Assembly (NCBI GenBank): GCA_963677375.2
Contig: CAXXIF010000012.1
Span: 248,001 to 312,000 of the forward strand
Source of the DNA: Pseudaeromonas sp963677375
GTDB lineage: Bacteria; Pseudomonadota; Gammaproteobacteria; Enterobacterales; Aeromonadaceae
DNA: 64,000 nt
Reading direction: 5' to 3'
The translations under genes were made by a program, and so were the position numbers. Positions within the stretch are counted from its first letter, which is position 1. The number at the start of each line of letters is the position of its first letter. Under the pieces are notes generated by a model. It worked only from the letters and a program-made list of their open reading frames with translations. It made no database searches and was not told the origin of the DNA. Below are positions 58,838 through 64,000 of this stretch, piece after piece.

Positions 58838-59539
58838 TCATTGAGTCATGGTCGGCTCATCGACCTTCTGCGGTTTGCCGTGCCGAGTTGCCGCCGCGAT
58901 ATAGACAGCCGCCAGTATGGTGAAAATGTAGGCCTGTACCATGCCGGTCAACAGCCCCAGTGCACTCAGGGCGATGGGAAAAATCAGCGGCGTAATGGTC
59001 AGCAGGATGCCGAGAATCATGGTGCCGCTCATCATGTTGCCGAACAGACGAGCCGCTAGCGCCAAGGTACGCGACAGCTCGCTGATGATATTGAAAGGCA
59101 ACATGATGACCGTCGGTTTTAGGTAGGCGCTCAGGTACTCCTTCACCCCCTCCTCGGCAATCCCGTAGAGGGGCACGGCGATGAAAACGCAGATCGCCAG
59201 AGCTGTCGTGGTCGAGAGCGACCCGGTGGGAGGCTCGTAGCCAGGCACGATCGTTAACATAGTGGCCGTCCCGACGAACAGGAACAGGGAGCCCAGAAAC
59301 CCCAGGTAATGGCGCGGCTTGGTCAGCCCGACCTCACCAAGCTGGGTGATGATCCCCAACACCAGGATCTCCAGCAGATTCTGCCACCGGCTGCGCTCCA
59401 GCCCGGATGACAAATTTTTCGTCACCAAGTGGGAGCCCACGACCAACAGCAGCATGATGAGCCAGGTGAAGAGAATGGTGGCATTGAGATGCAACCATCC
59501 CCAGTGCAGGAAGATAACGTCGTCGGGACTAAGATGCAT
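58838..59539 (-). CDS. atpB: N-ATPase a subunit
   Basis: A 233-residue membrane subunit that forms the ion half-channels. The essential Arg is in LALAARLFGNMMSG, and the C-terminal helix pair (GLLTGMVQAYIFTILAAVYIAAA) is typical. It overlaps atpR by 11 bases. Confidence 0.93.
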   Translation of the reverse strand: MHLSPDDVIFLHWGWLHLNATILFTWLIMLLLVVGSHLVTKNLSSGLERSRWQNLLEILVLGIITQLGEVGLTKPRHYLGFLGSLFLFVGTATMLTIVPGYEPPTGSLSTTTALAICVFIAVPLYGIAEEGVKEYLSAYLKPTVIMLPFNIISELSRTLALAARLFGNMMSGTMILGILLTITPLIFPIALSALGLLTGMVQAYIFTILAAVYIAAATRHGKPQKVDEPTMTQ

Positions 59540-59828
59540 GAGGCTTCTCCTGAGTCACTACGACCGGGCGCGTGAACCGGGTGATACCCCAGCGCGCCAG
59601 GCTCACACCGAGCAAGGCGGCCAGCCAGCGTGGCCACTGGTCGCCACAAGCCCAATAAAGACCGGCCATGAGGCAGCCGAGACGTATCCACAAACTGCAA
59701 AATAACCACAGTGCCACATGGGCCGATGCCATCGCCCGTCGCACGGTCCAGTTCAGGCCACCAAAGAACAGGCCCCCCAGCAGCACGCCAACCAGCAACG
59801 GCACGAATAGCGCGGGATCATTCATCAT
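59529..59828 (-). CDS. atpR: N-ATPase accessory membrane protein AtpR
   Basis: A 99-residue protein with about three hydrophobic segments (LFVPLLVGVLLGGLFFGGL; VALWLFCSLWIRLGCLMAG). AtpR is found only in N-ATPase operons and helps assemble the c-ring/a subunit. Start at 59828 (ggag upstream) or the next ATG at 59825; it overlaps atpQ by 11 bases. Confidence 0.8.
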   Translation of the reverse strand: MMNDPALFVPLLVGVLLGGLFFGGLNWTVRRAMASAHVALWLFCSLWIRLGCLMAGLYWACGDQWPRWLAALLGVSLARWGITRFTRPVVVTQEKPHAS

Positions 59829-60150
59829 CACTCTCCTGATCGCGGATTTCACGTTCCTCCTTGGCCACCCAATGCCAGGCGTTAAAACAGCCCAGCGCTA
59901 AACCTGCGACCAGGAGCGCCAGCGTCCAGGAGCGCACGCCCGGATAGCGGGCATCCAGCCAGAGTCCCAGCGCAGCGCCGAGCAGGGTCGGTATCGCCAC
60001 CGACCAGCCGACCAACCCCATCATGCCGAGCCCGGACCAGACAGTCCGTGTCACCTGACGTTGCGCCTGACGTTTACGCGCCGCCTTGCGGCCCACTTGC
60101 CGACTGAAATTGCATGGGGCTGTGGGCTCCTGCTTGCGTTTGTCACTCAT
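59818..60150 (-). CDS. atpQ: N-ATPase accessory membrane protein AtpQ
   Basis: A 110-residue protein with a basic N-terminus (about 1-45) and two hydrophobic helices (GLGMMGLVGWSVAIPTLLGAALG; WTLALLVAGLALGCFNAWHWV), the AtpI-like AtpQ of N-type operons. The ATG at 60150 overlaps the atpC stop by 8 bases. Confidence 0.8.
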   Translation of the reverse strand: MSDKRKQEPTAPCNFSRQVGRKAARKRQAQRQVTRTVWSGLGMMGLVGWSVAIPTLLGAALGLWLDARYPGVRSWTLALLVAGLALGCFNAWHWVAKEEREIRDQESDDE

Positions 60151-60547
60151 GATGCAGACTCGCAAATCGGTGAATAAAGCCGCCTTCCAGTTTTGCCAGC
60201 ACAGAACGCACGCTCTTTTCCTGCTCGTCCAGATCCAGAAATTCCCTCTCGATCGCCTGATGCAGCTCCTCCAGCGCCATACCGCCGATGGCATTGCGCA
60301 CCGACACCAGCACCTGGTCGCCGGTTTTGACCAGCACACCGGCATCCACCGCCAGACAGACCTCCCCGCCGGTGGCCATTTCGTAAGTCAAGATCCCCGG
60401 CACCAATGCCGCCGCGCAGTCGAGGCGATTCGGCAGCAGGCCGAAGGAGCCGGTGCGTGCTTCGACGACGATGCGCAGCACATCGCCAAGATCGGCGAAT
60501 ACCCTGAAGGGCAGCAGAATCTTAAGCCGCATGCTCGTTGCTGCCAT
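60143..60547 (-). CDS. atpC: N-ATPase epsilon subunit
   Basis: A 134-residue subunit with the N-terminal beta-sandwich (MRLKILLPFRVF, TGSFGLLPNRLDCAAALVPGILTYE) and a short helical C-terminus. The ATG at 60547 (ggagg upstream) lies inside the atpD end, overlapping by 26 bases; ATG at 60532 is an alternative. Confidence 0.88.
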   Translation of the reverse strand: MAATSMRLKILLPFRVFADLGDVLRIVVEARTGSFGLLPNRLDCAAALVPGILTYEMATGGEVCLAVDAGVLVKTGDQVLVSVRNAIGGMALEELHQAIEREFLDLDEQEKSVRSVLAKLEGGFIHRFASLHHE

Positions 60548-61940
60548 CACTTGCCTCCGCAGTAGGTTTCGACTTCGCCTCGGCAATGGCGCCGATCATG
60601 TACAGGGCGCTCTCCGGCACATCCTTGAACTCGTCACGCAGAATGCGCTCGCACCCATCCAGGGCATCTTCCAAGCGGACCAGCTTGCCTTGCAGCGTGG
60701 TGAATTGTTCGGTGGTAAAAAAGGGCTGGGTGAGGAAACGCTCCAGCCGACGCGCCCGCCCGACCAGATTGCGGTCGTCATTGGATAGCTGCTCCAGCCC
60801 GAGCATGGCGATGATCTCTTTGAGATCGGCATATTGCGCCAGCGTGCGGCGGATCTCCTGGGCCAACCCATAGTGCCGTTCGCCTATGATGCCGGGCGTG
60901 GCCATTTTCGAATTTGACTGCAGCGGATCTATGGCCGGATAGAGGCCCTCACTGGCCATTTTGCGTGACAACACGATAGAGGCCGACAGATGCGAGAAGG
61001 TATGCACAGCGGCGGGGTCGGTGAAATCATCCGCCGGCACATAGACCGCCTGGATCGAAGTAATGGCCCCGGTATCGGTATTGGCGATGCGCTCTTCTAG
61101 CTGCGCTAGCTCGGTGCCCATGGTCGGCTGGTAACCCAGACGGGCGGGCATCTGCCCCATGAGCCCGGAAACCTCCATACCGGCCTGAATAAAGCGGAAG
61201 ATGTTATCGACCAACAACAGAACATCACGATGTTCATCGTCGCGGAAATATTCAGCCATGGTCAGGGCGGCATGTCCCACCCGGAAGCGAGCCCCAGGTG
61301 GCTCGTTCATCTGGCCAAACACCATGACCATGTTGTCGAGCACACCGGCTGCCTTCATGTCGCGATAGAGCTCCTCCCCCTCGCGGCAGCGTTCGCCAAT
61401 ACCGCAAAAGATACTGACCCCCTCATGCTGACCCACCATGTTGTGGATCATCTCGGTCAGCAGTACCGTCTTGCCCACTCCGGCACCGCCAAACAGCCCG
61501 GCCTTGCCACCGAGCTCCAGCGGCATCAGCACATCAATCACCTTGATGCCGGTCTCGAAGACCTGGGATCGGGTCGAACGATGGGCTAATGAGGGGGGCG
61601 CTCGATGCACACTGCGCCATTGCACATCGGGAGCCGGTAACCGGTCGATGGCATTGCCAAACACATCAAACATCCGTGACAAGATGGCTTTGCCAACCGG
61701 CGCCAGCAAGGGGCCGCCGCTATCGACCACCCGCATGCCACGGGTCAGCCCCTGAGTCGGAGTCAGGGCTATGCCGCGCACTCGCTGCGCATCCAGTTGG
61801 GAAAGGACTTCTATGGAAACCACATCATCGATTCCCGTGTGCAACAGGGAATGGATGGGTGGCAGTAGGAATGGAAAACGAATATCGATGACGCTACCGC
61901 GAACCGAAACGATGACGCCACTGTTCAATGAACCGGTCAT
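60522..61940 (-). CDS. atpD: N-ATPase beta subunit
   Basis: A 472-residue catalytic subunit: P-loop GLFGGAGVGKTVLL, GIGERCREGEELYRDM (catalytic Glu) and LLLVDNIFRFIQAG. Gene order atpD-C-Q-R-B-E-F-A-G, with beta and epsilon first, accessory atpQR and no atpH, defines the N-type operon. The ATG at 61940 has gagg upstream. The 160-base gap to the YhiN gene is the likely promoter region; I could not pick a promoter in it. Confidence 0.96.
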   Translation of the reverse strand: MTGSLNSGVIVSVRGSVIDIRFPFLLPPIHSLLHTGIDDVVSIEVLSQLDAQRVRGIALTPTQGLTRGMRVVDSGGPLLAPVGKAILSRMFDVFGNAIDRLPAPDVQWRSVHRAPPSLAHRSTRSQVFETGIKVIDVLMPLELGGKAGLFGGAGVGKTVLLTEMIHNMVGQHEGVSIFCGIGERCREGEELYRDMKAAGVLDNMVMVFGQMNEPPGARFRVGHAALTMAEYFRDDEHRDVLLLVDNIFRFIQAGMEVSGLMGQMPARLGYQPTMGTELAQLEERIANTDTGAITSIQAVYVPADDFTDPAAVHTFSHLSASIVLSRKMASEGLYPAIDPLQSNSKMATPGIIGERHYGLAQEIRRTLAQYADLKEIIAMLGLEQLSNDDRNLVGRARRLERFLTQPFFTTEQFTTLQGKLVRLEDALDGCERILRDEFKDVPESALYMIGAIAEAKSKPTAEASDGSNEHAA

Positions 61941-62099
61941 GTGGGTTATGCCTCATGTCTGCATACCATAGTGTAGTGCAGAAGGGCAGACCTGGCGGTT
62001 TTACTGGGCGCCGAGGTAACGACTCACCGGAAAACGTAAGTGATTCATTCGGCACCGCAAGCGATTATTTTCCGGGCCCATGCCTATATCTGGATATGA

Positions 62100-63296
62100 C
62101 TAGACGAACTGACCGGCAACCCAGCCGGAGCTCCAGGCCCATTGAAAATTGAACCCGCCCAGATGGCCGGAAACGTCCATCACCTCGCCGACAAAATAGA
62201 GACCTGGCACCTGCTTGGCTTCCATGGTCTTGGAGGAGAGTTCGTCGGTATCGACGCCGCCCAGCGTCACCTCGGCGGTGCGATACCCTTCGGTGCCGTT
62301 GGGTAGCAGGCTCCAGCCGCCCAACACCCCGGCCACGGCGCTCAGCTCTTTCGGCGTGTATTGGCGCAGCGGCTTGCTGTGCAATTCACCCCGTTCCAGC
62401 AACTTTTCCACCAGCCGTTTCGGCAGTTCACGGCCCAGAACCGTCTTCAACTCCTGAGCCGAATGCTCGCTCTGCCAGCGTTGCAGCAGCGCCGGAATAT
62501 CCTGCCCCGGCAACAGGTTGATGCGGATGGTCTGGCCTGGCAACCAATAGGAGGAAATCTGCAGGATCACAGGCCCCGACAGGCCACGATGGGTAAACAG
62601 CAGCGCCTCGCGAAACGTAGTGCCATCCTCGGCACTCACTTCGGCGGGCAGACTGATGCCGGAGAGTTCGGCGAACGCCTCCTTGTCGGCGGTGTGCAGG
62701 GTAAAAGGCACCAGACCGGCATGGGTCGCAATGACCTTGAGACCAAACTGCTCGGCTAGCCGATAGCCATAAGGAGTTGCCCCCAGCTTGGGCATCGAGA
62801 GCCCGCCAGTGGCCACCACCAACGACGAGCAAGAGAGCGCACCACGACTGGTTTGCAGGGCAAAACCGCCACCGGCCCGAGAGTTAACACTCCCGATCTC
62901 GGTGGGCAATTGCAGGGTCACACCGGCCCAGTCGCACTCAGTAAGCAGGACTCGGACTATCTCTTTGGCGGAGTCGGTACAAAACAGCTGGCCGTGATCC
63001 CGCTCTTCGTATTCCACACCATGACGCTCCACCAGCTCGATAAAATCCCGCTGGGTGTAGCGCGCCAAGGCCGATTTGGTGAAATGGGGATTACGACAGA
63101 GAAAGTTCCGGGGGCCAGCCAGTAGGTTGGTGAAGTTGCAACGGCCGCCACCGCTGATCAGGATCTTGCGCCCCGGCTTTTTGGCATTATCTAGCACCAG
63201 AACTCGACGCCCCCGATAGGCTGCCTGCGCCGCACACATCAATCCGGCGGCACCCGCTCCTATGATGATGACATCCCACTCATTTTGCTGACTCAC
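62100..63296 (-). CDS. YhiN/HI0933-family flavoprotein
   Basis: A 398-residue FAD-dependent protein. The dinucleotide-binding motif is IIIGAGAAGLMCAA; the family block is KPGRKILISGGGRCNFTN, and GLYFVGEVMDVSGHLGGFNFQWAWSSG near the end holds FAD. The family (BaiN/RdsA-like) has no settled general role. It is on the same strand as the atp operon and 160 bases before it. Confidence 0.9.
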   Translation of the reverse strand: MSQQNEWDVIIIGAGAAGLMCAAQAAYRGRRVLVLDNAKKPGRKILISGGGRCNFTNLLAGPRNFLCRNPHFTKSALARYTQRDFIELVERHGVEYEERDHGQLFCTDSAKEIVRVLLTECDWAGVTLQLPTEIGSVNSRAGGGFALQTSRGALSCSSLVVATGGLSMPKLGATPYGYRLAEQFGLKVIATHAGLVPFTLHTADKEAFAELSGISLPAEVSAEDGTTFREALLFTHRGLSGPVILQISSYWLPGQTIRINLLPGQDIPALLQRWQSEHSAQELKTVLGRELPKRLVEKLLERGELHSKPLRQYTPKELSAVAGVLGGWSLLPNGTEGYRTAEVTLGGVDTDELSSKTMEAKQVPGLYFVGEVMDVSGHLGGFNFQWAWSSGWVAGQFV

Positions 63297-63388
63297 AACG
63301 GGTTCTCCTGCCGACCGGCCTCATGGCGGGCGCCATTGTAGCGGGGCACAGGAGCAGAATCATCCTCGGGATCGGAGCACCCGACGTT

Positions 63389-64000
63389 TTAGATGCCGCT
63401 GCCGGGCCAGCCAAAACCGTTCAACTGCAGGAACTCCTGCCGCAAGCCCTCAAAATCGCCCAACTCACGAAAGTTGTCGACCGAGAGCACGCCCCGTAGC
63501 GCCAGCACCTCCTGCTGCACATCCGCCCGCAGTTCCCGCTCGTCCAGCCGCCAGCGCCCCTGGCTGTCCACACGCACATCGCCCTCCCCGAATAGCTGCC
63601 CGGCAAACAGGCGGGACATCTGCTCGATACAGCCCTCATGCAACCCTTTGGCCTTCATCACCTTCATCAACAGCATCAGATAGACCGGCAGGAAGGGAAT
63701 CACCAGGCTGGCCTTGGTGACCAACGCCTTGCAGATCACCACCCGCGCATCACCGCCCAGTGGCGACAGCAACGGCCGCAGTTGACCTGCCGTGCGCTGC
63801 AGATGCTGCTTGGCATGGCCGAGGGTGCCATCCCGATACCAGGCATGGGTCATGGCAGGGCCTTCATAGGAGAAGGAGAGCGTTCGGAATCCCGGAGCCA
63901 GACAACCGGCCTGTTGCAGCAGCTGCACCCAGTTCTGCCAATCCTCGCCCCCCATCACGCGCTCGGTGGCGATAACTTCCTCGGCGGAGGCGACCGCCAT
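63389..64000 (-). CDS. fabV: FabV-like trans-2-enoyl reductase (5' part outside window)
   Basis: The last 203 or so residues of a FabV-type enoyl-ACP/CoA reductase. Recognisable C-terminal family stretches are EEVIATERVMGGEDWQNW, DARVVICKALVTKASLVIPFLPVYL, MKAKGLHEGCIEQM and the ending QEFLQLNGFG. The frame is open to the right edge, so the codon at 64000 is not the start, and the NAD-binding part is missing. Divergence from V. cholerae FabV is noticeable; it could be a second copy. Confidence 0.85.
   Translation of the reverse strand: MAVASAEEVIATERVMGGEDWQNWVQLLQQAGCLAPGFRTLSFSYEGPAMTHAWYRDGTLGHAKQHLQRTAGQLRPLLSPLGGDARVVICKALVTKASLVIPFLPVYLMLLMKVMKAKGLHEGCIEQMSRLFAGQLFGEGDVRVDSQGRWRLDERELRADVQQEVLALRGVLSVDNFRELGDFEGLRQEFLQLNGFGWPGSGI

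Overview
The window looks like one contiguous piece of a gammaproteobacterial chromosome, most likely Aeromonadales or a Vibrio-like relative. The evidence is a complete lateral-type flagellar export/basal-body set with a LafK-type regulator, enteric-like synteny blocks (gppA-rhlB / trxA-rho; ubiD-fre; gmk-rpoZ-spoT-trmH; pldB-yigL) and high protein similarity to E. coli in the core genes. The genus cannot be fixed from this sequence alone. Most of the DNA is GC-rich; the stretch around 48.5-49.6 kb is clearly AT-richer and looks imported.

Layout. 1-15.4 kb: lateral flagellar cluster, flgA-flgM-flgN on + and fliMNPQR-flhBA followed by lafK-fliEFGHIJ on -. A cyclic-di-GMP class I (GEMM) riboswitch lies in the flhA-lafK gap on the lafK strand. 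15.6-23.9 kb: a signalling island with a TonB-dependent receptor, divergent from a translationally coupled trio of a YfiR-family periplasmic protein, a hybrid histidine kinase and a REC-PAS-GGDEF-EAL protein. 23.9-34.6 kb: housekeeping genes (DEAD-box helicase, gppA, rhlB, trxA, rho, D-Ala-D-Ala ligase, lipoprotein, YjbR, ubiD, fre), then a chemoreceptor. 36.8-45.3 kb: gmk, rpoZ, spoT, trmH, pldB, yigL, a large lipoprotein and a GST.

45.6-49.3 kb: a five-gene minus-strand operon, in order AfsA-like hotdog protein, extended SDR reductase, unknown exported protein and two overlapping HAD hydrolases. It resembles a gamma-butyrolactone/butenolide signal biosynthesis set in a gammaproteobacterium. 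49.7-55.2 kb: azlCD, then a ferrous-iron uptake operon efeU - EfeM-like - efeO - efeB behind a Fur-box-like promoter. 55.3-61.9 kb: a complete N-type F1Fo-ATPase operon (atpDCQRBEFAG on -) whose c subunit carries a Na+-type ligand set. 62.1-64.0 kb: a YhiN-type flavoprotein and the C-terminal part of a FabV-like enoyl reductase.

Two themes tie the window together. First, c-di-GMP: a riboswitch that senses it sits before lafK, and about 6 kb past the end of the flagellar genes is a module that probably makes or degrades it. Second, a candidate diffusible-signal operon. A caution: spoT, trmH, pldB and efeB contain six apparent single-base indels, mostly in short homopolymers. These may be sequence errors and not real gene loss.
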